From JANQGG01 sp964642175 (GTDB taxonomy: Bacteria > Bacteroidota > Chlorobiia > Chlorobiales > Chloroherpetonaceae), in contig CAZXOK010000004.1 of assembly GCA_964642175.1 (NCBI GenBank), positions 305,641 through 369,640 of the forward strand: DNA of 64,000 nt, written 5' to 3'. Shown here piece by piece: positions 36,629 through 44,999 of this stretch. Below the pieces are notes generated by a model. It made no database searches and was not told the DNA's origin. It worked only from the letters and a program-made list of their open reading frames with translations. The translations under genes and the position numbers were made by a program. Each line of letters opens with the position of its first letter. Position 1 is the first letter of the stretch.

Positions 36629-38932
36629 ATGGATGCCAATATGTCTTTTTCCGAGCCAATTGTCAATGTTGATTTAGCTCTCTCTCATGGACTTTCAATT
36701 GAGGAATTTGAAAATATTAAATCAATTCTAGGCCGAGTACCCACTTTTACAGAACTGGGAGTTTTTTCTGTAATGTGGTCTGAGCATTGTAGTTATAAAA
36801 ACTCTATAGCTGTTCTCAAAACCCTGCCTCGTGAAGGCGATGCCCTACTAACTAAGGCCGGTGAGGAAAATGCCGGGTTGGTTGATATTGGTAATAACCT
36901 TGCCATAGCCTTTAAAATTGAATCGCATAATCATCCGTCTGCAGTAGAACCTTATCAAGGTGCTGCTACCGGCGTTGGAGGTATACATAGAGATATTTTC
37001 ACCATGGGCGCTCGTCCTATCGCCACATTAAATTCCTTAAGATTCGGACTTCCTGAGGATGCTCGGGTTCAGTATTTAGTGGATGGTGTGGTCCGTGGCA
37101 TTGGAGATTATGGTAATTCTTTCGGTGTACCTACTGTAGGAGGTGAAGTTTATTTTGATAAATGCTATATGGGTAATCCCCTTGTTAATGCCATGTCGGT
37201 TGGACTTCTGGCGCATGGCAATATTATAAAGGCTATTGCAGAAGGTGAAGGAAATCCTGTATTGATCGTTGGCTCATCGACCGGGCGAGATGGGATTCAT
37301 GGTGCTACTTTTGCTTCAGAAGAGCTCTCAGAAGCTTCAGAACAAAAACGCCCCAGCGTCCAGGTTGGAGATCCCTTTGCTGAAAAATTACTATTGGAAG
37401 CTACCCTTGAAGCTCAAAAATCCGGGCTTTTGGTTGGTGTTCAGGATATGGGTGCAGCTGGAATTACAAGCTCTACCTCTGAAATGTGTGCTCGTGGAAT
37501 TGAAAAAAATGGCCACGGTGGTCTTGATATTAACCTTGATCTGGTTCCTACTCGTGAAAAAAACATGACAGCTTACGAAATTTTGCTCTCTGAGTCGCAG
37601 GAACGTATGTTGGTGGTGGTTAATAAAGGCCATGAACAGGATATCATTAATATTTATGAGAAATGGGGTTTACATGCTGTAGAAATTGGCAAAGTCACTT
37701 CTGATAACCATCTGAAAATCCGTCATGATAATAATCTGGTTGTTAATATTCCAGCTGTTTCTTTGGTTTTGGGTGGAGGCGCGCCGGTTTATGAACGCGA
37801 TGCAATTGAGCAAAAGCCTGCTCAAAGAAACATCACTTTAAAGTCGGATAATCAGTTGAATTTTGGTGAAATCCTAAAACAACTATTACATAGCCCGAAT
37901 ATTAGTAGCCGACACCCTGTATATGAGCAATACGATTCTATGGTTAGAACAAATACAGCCACAGAAATTGGACAGACTGATGCAGCTATTGTTCGGATTA
38001 AAAATACAAATACAGCGATTGCAATGACTACCGATTGTAATTCGCGTTATGTATTTCTGAATCCAAGAAAAGGTGGTCAAATTGCAGTTGCTGAATGTGC
38101 CAGAAACTTAGCATGCAGTGGCGCAACACCATTAGCTATAACCAACTGCCTTAATTTTGGCAATCCATATAATCCGGCTGTTTATTTTCAGTTTAAAGAA
38201 TCCGTGACAGGTATGGGCGAAGCATGCCGCACATTTAATACCCCTGTAACGGGTGGGAATGTAAGTTTTTATAACGAGTCGGAATACGATGGAAAAAAAT
38301 CTGCCATCTACCCAACACCTGTAATTGGTATGATCGGCAAAGTAGAAGATATAACTCGTTGCGTGACTTCAGAATTTAAATCGGTTGGGGATACGATCCT
38401 GCTTCTTGGCAAAAATACTCATCACTCATTAGATGGCTCAGAATATCTTTCCACTTTTTATGATCACATTGGATCAGATGCACCTTATTTCAACCTGGTT
38501 GAAGAAAAGGCCTTAGTAGACCTGCTTCTGAGGGTAACGAATGAAAAACTCATTCAATCAGCGCACGATATATCCGAGGGGGGACTATTAACTGCCATAT
38601 CTGAATGTGCAATTTTCAACAAACGAGATTCTCTTGGCTTCAGAATTGATTTAGATCTCGATGTAACATCATCCGATCACATCATACAATCTGCATTATT
38701 CTCAGAATCGCAAGGCAGGGCAATTGTGTCGGCTTCTGCCGGGCATATCGATCAGATTTGTAATATGGCTAAAGATCATAACGTGCCTTATACTAAACTA
38801 GGTCAGGTGATTTCAGGAAATGCCATTGTAGAAATTAATCATAAATTAGTGATTGATCTTCCTGTTGATGAACTCAAACATGCACATGAAAATGGCCTTT
38901 CTGATATTCTTCATCAACAGGAACACGTTTAA
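36629..38932 (+). CDS. purL: phosphoribosylformylglycinamidine synthase subunit PurL
   Basis: A 767-residue small-type PurL. It converts FGAR to FGAM in purine synthesis, using ammonia from PurQ with PurS as a structural partner. Visible motifs are SVMWSEHCSYKNS near the N-terminus, KIESHNHPSAVEPYQGAATGVGG, GVQDMGAAGITSS, and in the second half TNCLNFGNP and AHDISEGGLL. The length fits the three-subunit PurLQS type, but purQ and purS are not in the window. The start may be the first ATG or the ATG four codons on (MSFSEP). A single-gene unit bounded by terminators on both sides. Confidence 0.97.
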   Translation: MDANMSFSEPIVNVDLALSHGLSIEEFENIKSILGRVPTFTELGVFSVMWSEHCSYKNSIAVLKTLPREGDALLTKAGEENAGLVDIGNNLAIAFKIESHNHPSAVEPYQGAATGVGGIHRDIFTMGARPIATLNSLRFGLPEDARVQYLVDGVVRGIGDYGNSFGVPTVGGEVYFDKCYMGNPLVNAMSVGLLAHGNIIKAIAEGEGNPVLIVGSSTGRDGIHGATFASEELSEASEQKRPSVQVGDPFAEKLLLEATLEAQKSGLLVGVQDMGAAGITSSTSEMCARGIEKNGHGGLDINLDLVPTREKNMTAYEILLSESQERMLVVVNKGHEQDIINIYEKWGLHAVEIGKVTSDNHLKIRHDNNLVVNIPAVSLVLGGGAPVYERDAIEQKPAQRNITLKSDNQLNFGEILKQLLHSPNISSRHPVYEQYDSMVRTNTATEIGQTDAAIVRIKNTNTAIAMTTDCNSRYVFLNPRKGGQIAVAECARNLACSGATPLAITNCLNFGNPYNPAVYFQFKESVTGMGEACRTFNTPVTGGNVSFYNESEYDGKKSAIYPTPVIGMIGKVEDITRCVTSEFKSVGDTILLLGKNTHHSLDGSEYLSTFYDHIGSDAPYFNLVEEKALVDLLLRVTNEKLIQSAHDISEGGLLTAISECAIFNKRDSLGFRIDLDLDVTSSDHIIQSALFSESQGRAIVSASAGHIDQICNMAKDHNVPYTKLGQVISGNAIVEINHKLVIDLPVDELKHAHENGLSDILHQQEHV

Positions 38933-38986
38933 TGTTTCAGAAAACACTGTTAATCCGAATGATTTTCTGAAAATTGATTTACATTT

Positions 38987-39015
38987 AACCACAGAGCCTT
39001 ATCTGTGGTTTTTTT
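38987..39015 (+). terminator. rho-independent terminator after purL
   Basis: Perfect 9-bp stem AACCACAGA (38987-38995) / TCTGTGGTT (39002-39010), a 6-base loop and a T-tract to 39015. Confidence 0.88.
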
Positions 39016-39038
39016 AATTCCTAAACTTAATAAGATCT

Positions 39039-40019
39039 ATGTTTGTGGTAACCGGTGGCGCGGGTTTTATTGGAAGCGCAATGGTATGGAAACTCAATCA
39101 AATTGGTATAACTGATATATTAATTGTTGATGAACTGGGCTCTGATGAAAAATGGAAAAACTTAACCGGCTTAATCTATCAGGACTATAACCACAAAACA
39201 GAATTTTTAGAAAATCTGCATAAAAACAAGTACCCCATTTTTAAAGGCATCATACACCTTGGCGCCATAAGTGCCACTACTGAAACTGATGCGGATCTGC
39301 TCATTGAGAATAATGTGCGCTACTCCCAGGATTTAGCCCTTCATTCCATGAAGAATAATATTCGGCTTATATATGCCTCCAGCGCTGCCACTTACGGAGA
39401 TGGGTCTCAGGGTTATTCTGATCTTGAAGATGATATGCATATGCTCAGGCCACTTAACATGTATGGATACTCAAAGCAACTTTTTGACATCTGGGCATAT
39501 AAGAATGATTATTTAAATAAAATTACCGGCTTAAAATTTTTTAATGTATTCGGTCCGAATGAGTATCATAAAGACGATATGACAAGCGTTGTCTATAAGG
39601 CCTTTCACCAAATCAAACAGAATGGGAAAGTTCGTTTGTTTAAATCTCACAAGCCGGGCATTGAAGATGGTAATCAGTCGAGAGACTTTGTGTATGTTAA
39701 AGATTGCCTTGAAATTATGACTTGGTTATTGGATCATCCAAATATTAATGGAATTTTCAATGTGGGTACAGGCCATGCAAGAAGTTTCAAAGACCTCGTA
39801 ACTGCTACATTTAAGGCATTAAATCAACCTGTGGCAATCGAGTATATCGACATGCCGGAACATCTTAGAGGAAAATACCAGTATTTCACCCAGGCAGATA
39901 TGCACAAACTTACAGAAGCTGGTTGTCCTGTTGAGTTTAAAGCACTTGAAGATAGTGTCTATGACTATGTAAATAGTTACCTGAACACCGATAGGCCATA
40001 TTTTGACTCTTCTCTTTAG
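39039..40019 (+). CDS. hldD: ADP-L-glycero-D-manno-heptose 6-epimerase
   Basis: A 326-residue extended SDR. The NAD(P) site TGGAGFIGSAMVW is at the N-terminus. The catalytic tyrosine/lysine pair is in MYGYSKQLFD, with the serine/threonine in YASSAATYGDGSQGY. LKFFNVFGPNEYHK and SRDFVYVKD match HldD/RfaD. It makes the L-glycero heptose donor for lipopolysaccharide inner core, implying an LPS outer membrane. No other heptose genes are adjacent. The ATG lacks a Shine-Dalgarno. Confidence 0.93.
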   Translation: MFVVTGGAGFIGSAMVWKLNQIGITDILIVDELGSDEKWKNLTGLIYQDYNHKTEFLENLHKNKYPIFKGIIHLGAISATTETDADLLIENNVRYSQDLALHSMKNNIRLIYASSAATYGDGSQGYSDLEDDMHMLRPLNMYGYSKQLFDIWAYKNDYLNKITGLKFFNVFGPNEYHKDDMTSVVYKAFHQIKQNGKVRLFKSHKPGIEDGNQSRDFVYVKDCLEIMTWLLDHPNINGIFNVGTGHARSFKDLVTATFKALNQPVAIEYIDMPEHLRGKYQYFTQADMHKLTEAGCPVEFKALEDSVYDYVNSYLNTDRPYFDSSL

Positions 40020-40419
40020 GCTCATCTGGATTTGTGTCTATGAAAAAAGATGCCTGAAATGTGTATGCATGTATTTTTTTGGCCGATTTATTTAAACTTA
40101 GTGGTTATGATGTCTTAGCTCAGCATTATTCATAACAATGGTTAAATCATTTCAGAGATGTGAATTTATTTGTTTCGTTCGATCAGCTTACATGAAAATC
40201 AAGTATTTGGTGCTTCCATATTAGAAAAATGCTTTTCTGAATCAGAAACCTCTGGTAATACTCAATCCAGAATTAAGTTGCATCAGACCTGAACCCAGCG
40301 ACTATTCTGAAATCTGAGATATAAAATATTTGTTGCATCAATATATGAGTTCAAAAAAGTCGTCGTTCTTAACAGACCATCAAGGTTTATCTACAATTAA
40401 AACCTAAATCCAAATTCTT
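40020..40419. other. 400-bp intergenic region upstream of phoH
   Basis: No gene or tRNA recognised in either strand. It contains the palindrome at 40234-40248 and a related half-copy (TTCTGAAATCT) near 40304. It should contain the phoH promoter. Confidence 0.5.
40234..40248. promoter_or_regulatory. 15-bp palindrome upstream of phoH
   Basis: TTTCTGA-A-TCAGAAA has perfect 7-bp arms around one central base, about 170 bp before phoH. It is a possible operator; the regulator is unknown and chance cannot be excluded in AT-rich DNA. Confidence 0.3.
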
Positions 40420-41412
40420 TTGATTACCGAAAAAAAACTTTCAATTAAAGGTGTTGAACCCGTATTAATTTTTGGAGTTCATGATGTTCATTTGAACAGA
40501 ATTGAAGAAGAATTCGAGGAAGTACAGATCATGGCCAGAGGCAATACGCTTACTCTAAGAGGCAGTATTGATCAGGTTCGTCAGGTTGAAAACGTTTTTA
40601 CTGAGCTAATTTTTTTAATAAATCAAAATGGTGAGCTGCTTCCCCATGATATCGAAACTGTGATTAAGCTTTCAAATGCTGATACAGAGTCTTCTTATGA
40701 AAAACAGCACACTTCTGAAAAGCCAGAAGACGATGTCATTATCACTACTAAAAACGAGCCTGTTCGTGCCAGAACTCCCGGGCAGCGTCGGATGGTGACC
40801 GAATCGAAAAAGAACGATATTGTGTTTGCAATTGGTCCGGCAGGTACAGGGAAAACATACACAGCTGTAGCCATTGCTGTTTCATACATGAAACGCAAAG
40901 ATATAAGTAAAATTGTCTTGGCTCGCCCTGCAGTGGAAGCTGGCGAAAGCCTGGGATTTTTGCCTGGTGATCTGGCCCAGAAAATTGATCCTTATCTTCG
41001 TCCGCTATACGATGCACTTCAGGACATGCTTACAGCTGAAAAGTTAAAAGCTTATTTAGAGCGTAAAACCATTGAAATTGTGCCGCTGGCTTATATGCGA
41101 GGCCGCACCTTAAACAATGCATTTATCATTTTAGATGAAGCTCAGAACGCAACAAATATGCAAATGAAAATGTGTCTAACTCGTCTGGGGATAAACTCCA
41201 AAGCTATTATTACTGGTGATATTACTCAAATTGATCTGCCCAAAAAAAACGATTCCGGGCTTATTCAGGCCAAATCATTACTGGAAAACGTAAAAGGGAT
41301 TGGATTCGTTTACCTTGATAAAATAGATGTGGTTAGGCATAAATTGGTAAGAGATATTATTGATGCTTATGACAAATACAAGCAAAAAAATAACTCAGAA
41401 AACGAACTTTGA
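40420..41412 (+). CDS. phoH: PhoH family ATPase
   Basis: A 330-residue PhoH/PhoL protein: N-terminal KH-like region (about 1-80), then a P-loop ATPase with Walker A GPAGTGKTYTA, the family block ARPAVEAGESLGFLPGDLAQ, and Walker B FIILDEAQNAT. PhoH proteins are RNA-associated ATPases linked to ribosome maturation with YbeY; ybeY is not adjacent here. The start is unusual. An in-frame TAA at 40405-40407 leaves no ATG, so TTG at 40420 (or an ATT at 40414) must be used. A weak start may limit expression. Confidence 0.92.
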   Translation: MITEKKLSIKGVEPVLIFGVHDVHLNRIEEEFEEVQIMARGNTLTLRGSIDQVRQVENVFTELIFLINQNGELLPHDIETVIKLSNADTESSYEKQHTSEKPEDDVIITTKNEPVRARTPGQRRMVTESKKNDIVFAIGPAGTGKTYTAVAIAVSYMKRKDISKIVLARPAVEAGESLGFLPGDLAQKIDPYLRPLYDALQDMLTAEKLKAYLERKTIEIVPLAYMRGRTLNNAFIILDEAQNATNMQMKMCLTRLGINSKAIITGDITQIDLPKKNDSGLIQAKSLLENVKGIGFVYLDKIDVVRHKLVRDIIDAYDKYKQKNNSENEL

Positions 41413-41503
41413 AGAGAAATTAAGCATTAATCACATAAAAAACCGCCAATGATCTATAAGATCCTGATTTTTTAACACTAAACCTTAATGTCAGGAGGCT
41501 ATT

Positions 41504-41803
41504 ATGGCTTTAATGATAACTGAAGAGTGCATCAATTGTGCTGCTTGCGAACCCGAATGCCCAAACACGGCGATATATGAGCCGGATGCAGAATGGGAAT
41601 TGTTTGGTGAGCATTACCAGGCACTGAGCGACACCTACTACTATATCGTACCAGATAAATGTACAGAATGTGTCGGATTCCATGAAGAACCACAATGTGC
41701 TGCCGTTTGCCCGGTAGATTGTTGTGTGGCTGATCCGAATTTTCCGGAAACGGAAGAAGAACTATTGGCCAAGAAAGATGCTTTGGAAGCCGACAAGGTT
41801 TAA
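41504..41803 (+). CDS. YfhL-type 2[4Fe-4S] ferredoxin, copy 1
   Basis: A 99-residue ferredoxin. Cluster I ligands are CINCAACEPECP (CxxCxxCxxxCP); cluster II ligands are CTECVGFHEEPQCAAVCP, with the eight-residue insertion typical of the YfhL/Alvin group. These are low-potential electron carriers in the cytoplasm. An AGGAGG Shine-Dalgarno (41493-41498) precedes the ATG, rare in this window and suggesting high expression. It has its own terminator and a close paralogue 250 bp downstream. It may exchange electrons with the ferredoxin-NADP reductase at 17661. Confidence 0.95.
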   Translation: MALMITEECINCAACEPECPNTAIYEPDAEWELFGEHYQALSDTYYYIVPDKCTECVGFHEEPQCAAVCPVDCCVADPNFPETEEELLAKKDALEADKV

Positions 41804-41822
41804 CTCATCATTCTCACAGTAT

Positions 41823-41849
41823 AAAAGCAGCCAACAGGCTGCTTTTTTT
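41823..41849 (+). terminator. rho-independent terminator after ferredoxin copy 1
   Basis: Perfect 10-bp stem AAAAGCAGCC (41823-41832) / GGCTGCTTTT (41837-41846), a 4-base loop and T-tract to 41849. Confidence 0.92.
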
Positions 41850-42055
41850 ATGAGCTTAGTGCTAATTAAGTTCAATTCTAAATTGGACTTAACTTATTTA
41901 ATATTTTCAGTTGAAATTACCCTCAGAAGATTTTTACAATATCCAAAATTTGTTATTTTTCCACATATCGTTCTTTTTATAAGAAGGATTGAAAAATGAA
42001 TTTTCACTCCGAAGTTTAATAATCACTATCAAATAATTTAGGAAGGATATATATC

Positions 42056-42349
42056 ATGGCTTTAATGATCACTGAAGAGTGCATTAACTGTTCTGCATGC
42101 ATTCCAGAATGCCCAAACACAGCTATTTATGAACCAGCTGAAGAATGGGAACTCTTTGGCGAAAGTTATGAAGCTTTAAATGCTGAAATCACATATATCG
42201 TGCCTGATAAGTGCACAGAATGTGTGGGGTATCATGAAGAACCACAGTGTATACCAGTTTGTCCTTCTGATTGTATTGTTAAAGATCCTAACTTTGACGA
42301 ATCAGAAGAAGATTTACTGGCTAAAAAGGAAGCTTTAGAAGCTAACTAA
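42056..42349 (+). CDS. YfhL-type 2[4Fe-4S] ferredoxin, copy 2
   Basis: A 97-residue paralogue of the preceding ferredoxin, sharing the start MALMITEECIN and the region DKCTECVG. Both clusters are complete: CINCSACIPECP and CTECVGYHEEPQCIPVCP. An AGGAAGGA Shine-Dalgarno (42040-42047) lies eight bases before the ATG. Differences concentrate between the two clusters and around cluster I (AACEPE versus SACIPE), which may tune potential or partner choice. Separate terminators show that the two copies are independently transcribed rather than one operon. Confidence 0.95.
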   Translation: MALMITEECINCSACIPECPNTAIYEPAEEWELFGESYEALNAEITYIVPDKCTECVGYHEEPQCIPVCPSDCIVKDPNFDESEEDLLAKKEALEAN

Positions 42350-42369
42350 GAAGCTTAATGACTTGTTTT

Positions 42370-42400
42370 AAAAGCGGTTTCATAGAAACCGCTTTTTTTT
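42370..42400. terminator. terminator shared by ferredoxin copy 2 and the Rieske gene
   Basis: Perfect 12-bp stem AAAAGCGGTTTC (42370-42381) / GAAACCGCTTTT (42385-42396) with a 3-base loop and a T8 tract on the plus strand. The convergent Rieske gene stops at 42399, inside the tract, so the hairpin also follows that gene directly, with a weaker T-run on the minus strand. Confidence 0.9.
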
Positions 42401-42764
42401 ATGGTTTTGGAGAAACAAAAATCGTGCCTTCCTGGATTATCACATCAAACTTTAGCAAAGGCGCTATAGGGCATGGACCGCTTACGCATTTGCCTGTGTG
42501 AGGCTCAAATAATGCCCAATGTTTTCTGCATATTAAATAACTCCCGTCTGCATTAAACAATCCACTATCTGATGCATCCAACGGTATCCCTGCATGTGGG
42601 CATATATTCAGATAAGCATACAATTCATTATTGTAATTTATCACTACACCCTGATATGCATAACCATCATAATTGTAATCAAATGTCTTGAACTCACCAA
42701 CGGGAAGATCATCAACCTGACATACTTCAATCAAAGAATCACTTTTTAATGCTTGGCCTTCCAT
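42399..42764 (-). CDS. Rieske [2Fe-2S] ferredoxin-like protein
   Basis: A 121-residue single-domain Rieske protein. The cluster ligands are NICPHAGIPLD (C, H) and LICRKHWALFE (C, H), giving the C-x-H ... C-x2-H pattern. No signal peptide is seen, so it is likely a soluble cytoplasmic electron carrier, such as the ferredoxin of an oxygenase or nitrite-reductase-like small subunit. No oxygenase gene is adjacent. It converges with the YfhL ferredoxin and diverges from the small membrane-protein trio beginning at 42823. Confidence 0.9.
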   Translation of the reverse strand: MEGQALKSDSLIEVCQVDDLPVGEFKTFDYNYDGYAYQGVVINYNNELYAYLNICPHAGIPLDASDSGLFNADGSYLICRKHWALFEPHTGKCVSGPCPIAPLLKFDVIIQEGTIFVSPKP

Positions 42765-42822
42765 TTTTCAAGTTTTTATTTTTAATTTAAATGGTTTCTA
42801 AACCTCTAACTGTGAGTATAAT

Positions 42823-43062
42823 ATGACTGAAGAGAATGAGATAAATTTTGAAGAAACAGAACATACACCCTGTTCCAACGGTGGCCATTCTTCGGACTTT
42901 TCTGAACTTTTTGAACAACTCAAAGAAAGTAAAGCCACCAAAGTTGTTACCCCGTATGTAAATAAAGGCATCTCTTATATAAAGGAGAATCCAATTCAAT
43001 CATCTTTAATTGCCCTTGGCTCCGGCTTAGTTTTAGGTTTGTTGCTTAATCGAAACAAATAA
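42823..43062 (+). CDS. YqjD/ElaB-like small membrane protein
   Basis: A 79-residue protein: acidic N-terminus with one Cys, an amphipathic helix (about 22-55), then a C-terminal membrane helix with the pattern IKENPIQSSLIALGSGLVLG and a basic end RNK. This matches the DUF883 (YqjD/ElaB) organisation, where proteins of this kind sit at the inner membrane and bind ribosomes in stationary phase. It begins a three-gene group whose second member is YqjE-like, the same order as yqjD-yqjE in E. coli. Assignment is by layout, not by close identity. Confidence 0.7.
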   Translation: MTEENEINFEETEHTPCSNGGHSSDFSELFEQLKESKATKVVTPYVNKGISYIKENPIQSSLIALGSGLVLGLLLNRNK

Positions 43063-43102
43063 ATTGATAGAGACATGCTATCGTTTGCATAATATAGAGT
43101 GT

Positions 43103-43480
43103 ATGGAAGATTTGAGTGAAAAAAAAAGAAAGCTCAATCAAAAAGTGACGTCTTTGATTGAAGATACTTTAAACGATACCTATACAGATATTCTGGATAT
43201 TTTTTCAGCAAAAATCGAGTTGGCTAAGCTCGAGCTATCTGAGCAACTTGCTGAAATTCTGGCCAAAGTTATTGTATTGCTAGTTTTTATCATTGCATGT
43301 CTTTATCTCCTATCTGCCATTGGCATTCTGATTGGTGATTTAACCGGATACCCCTGGTTGGGTTATTTTTCAATCAGCGCCTTATTTTTTATTGTTATCA
43401 CCATTTTAATTAAGTTTAAACCTGATTATTTAACCGAAAAGATTCAGTATTTTTTATACAGATACAAGAGTCCAGAATAA
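43103..43480 (+). CDS. YqjE/holin-X-like membrane protein
   Basis: A 125-residue protein from the ATG at 43103 (the frame runs back to 43064 without a better start). A charged helical N-terminus ends in KIELAKLELSEQLAEI, followed by two hydrophobic segments (about 60-85 and 95-120) and a basic tail. This is the pattern of the Actinobacterial Holin-X / YqjE family (PF07332), which despite its name is a chromosomal inner-membrane protein. The 40-bp gap to the YqjD-like gene supports cotranscription. Function unknown. Confidence 0.75.
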   Translation: MEDLSEKKRKLNQKVTSLIEDTLNDTYTDILDIFSAKIELAKLELSEQLAEILAKVIVLLVFIIACLYLLSAIGILIGDLTGYPWLGYFSISALFFIVITILIKFKPDYLTEKIQYFLYRYKSPE

Positions 43481-43515
43481 TTTCCTGGTTTTTTTAAGCT
43501 GCAAAAAAAATAACT

Positions 43516-43974
43516 ATGAGCGAAAATTTAGACGAGCGATTAAAAGATATGGAGTTAAAACGTACTGAACTAGAAAACCTAATATCTGAGAAAAAAGAGA
43601 AACTTCATCAAAGAGCCAGCAACTTTAAGCAGCAGCTTGAAGACCGCGTAAATCCGGAAGAGATTATTCGAAACAACCCGGTTACATCAGTAGGTGCTTC
43701 TTTTGGGGTAGGATTTGTAATTGGCGCCCTGATCAAACGCTCAGGTTCTGGCTCAGGCTCTGTTTCTACTAAACCCCCAAGACCATCTTCAGCTTCCTAT
43801 AGCAAAAAAAATCCGGATAAGAATTTTTCACGCATTTTTTCAGAATTTTCATACGACTTATTTGATGCGTTCAAAGATGTGGCTATTACTGCTATTATGG
43901 ATTATGCGTCGTCAAAACTTTCAGAAGTCACCTCAAAAGCGAACCAAAACCAGTCTGATTCAGTTAATAGGTAA
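43516..43974 (+). CDS. YqjD/YtxH-like membrane protein with Ser/Gly linker
   Basis: A 152-residue protein: coiled-coil N-terminus (about 1-50), then NPEEIIRNNPVTSVG and a glycine-rich membrane helix ASFGVGFVIGALIKR, a low-complexity Ser/Gly/Pro linker (about 77-105) and an amphipathic C-terminal helix. The NP-x-TSVGASFGVG pattern is that of DUF883/YtxH proteins. It ends the trio with the YqjD- and YqjE-like genes (35-bp gap). Probably inner-membrane and stress-related; inferred from context only. Confidence 0.68.
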   Translation: MSENLDERLKDMELKRTELENLISEKKEKLHQRASNFKQQLEDRVNPEEIIRNNPVTSVGASFGVGFVIGALIKRSGSGSGSVSTKPPRPSSASYSKKNPDKNFSRIFSEFSYDLFDAFKDVAITAIMDYASSKLSEVTSKANQNQSDSVNR

Positions 43975-44001
43975 AAATAAACAACTTTAATTTTAACCTA
44001 T

Positions 44002-44955
44002 ATGACTCAATCTGTTTTATCAAAAAGGCTTAGCTTGGTTAGATCATTTAAAGAGAATAAGGAAAATGCTTATTCTGTTGCTTTTTCACCCGACGGCAAA
44101 CATTTTGCAGCAGCCGGAGGATTAAGAGCAGCTTTCATATATGATCTTGAAAGCGAAAAAGCCATAGGCGGTCTTGCAGACCATACCCAATCTATTTACG
44201 CTACTCACTACTCTGATAATGGTAAATGGTTTTTTACAACCGGGCGTGATGGGAAAGTGATGGTATATGAAACCGAAAAGTACGATAAAATTGCTGAACT
44301 TCTGCCTGAATTTGACCTGGCAAAGGCCCATCCTCAGCAATTGCCCAATTATGCCCTTGCTACCACACCAGATCAAACTTTGATTGCTGTAGGCGGTAGT
44401 GGTGGTGTTTTAAGATTATACAGAACAAGCGATTGGCAGTTAGAAAAAGTACTGTCCATTCACAAAGGAAATATCAGAAGCATATCGTTTTCTCCGGATG
44501 GCAATCTAATGGCTACAGGTAGTAGTGATAAGTACGCCATTATTTCTGATATGAAAACCTATGAACCTGTTGAAACACTTGAAGGCCATGGTGATACGGT
44601 TTTTTCAACACAGTTCTCACCGGACGGGCAGTTATTTGTAACTGGTGGTAAAGACGCACGATTAAGAATTTGGTCTGTAAATGACAAAAAGCTTACACCG
44701 CGCGTAAAAATTATCGCTCATACCTTTGCGATAAAAGGCATTCATTTTCTGAACAATTCGAATGAATTAATCACTGTAAGTCAGGATAAAACCATAAAAA
44801 TATGGGATTTAGACTTAATGAAATCTATTGAAGTTATTGATAAAAGTAAAGATGGGCATGTTTTCACTGTAAATTCAGTAGATGTTTCTCCGGATTTCAA
44901 ATATGTGGTAACCGGAAGTGATGATAAATTTGTCAAGCTTTGGAAACTTAATTAA
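44002..44955 (+). CDS. WD40-repeat protein
   Basis: A 317-residue protein without signal peptide made of about seven WD40 blades (for example AYSVAFSPDGKHFAAAGG, IRSISFSPDGNLMATGSSD, VFSTQFSPDGQLFVTGGKDAR). It should form a single closed propeller acting as a binding platform. No kinase or other domain is attached. It lies 27 bp after the membrane trio and ends at a strong terminator. Function unknown. Confidence 0.9.
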   Translation: MTQSVLSKRLSLVRSFKENKENAYSVAFSPDGKHFAAAGGLRAAFIYDLESEKAIGGLADHTQSIYATHYSDNGKWFFTTGRDGKVMVYETEKYDKIAELLPEFDLAKAHPQQLPNYALATTPDQTLIAVGGSGGVLRLYRTSDWQLEKVLSIHKGNIRSISFSPDGNLMATGSSDKYAIISDMKTYEPVETLEGHGDTVFSTQFSPDGQLFVTGGKDARLRIWSVNDKKLTPRVKIIAHTFAIKGIHFLNNSNELITVSQDKTIKIWDLDLMKSIEVIDKSKDGHVFTVNSVDVSPDFKYVVTGSDDKFVKLWKLN

Positions 44956-44960
44956 GCTTA

Positions 44961-44991
44961 AAAGGCAATTCATTTCTGAATTGCCTTTTTT
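44961..44991 (+). terminator. rho-independent terminator after the WD40 gene
   Basis: Perfect 12-bp stem AAAGGCAATTCA (44961-44972) / TGAATTGCCTTT (44977-44988), 4-base loop, T-tract to 44991. It separates the WD40 gene from the convergent broken peroxiredoxin. Confidence 0.92.
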
Positions 44992-44999
44992 AGTTTACA

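Noticed and set aside
41724..41999. Frame of 91 residues across the end of ferredoxin copy 1
   Set aside because: Runs out of frame through the gene end and through the terminator hairpin.
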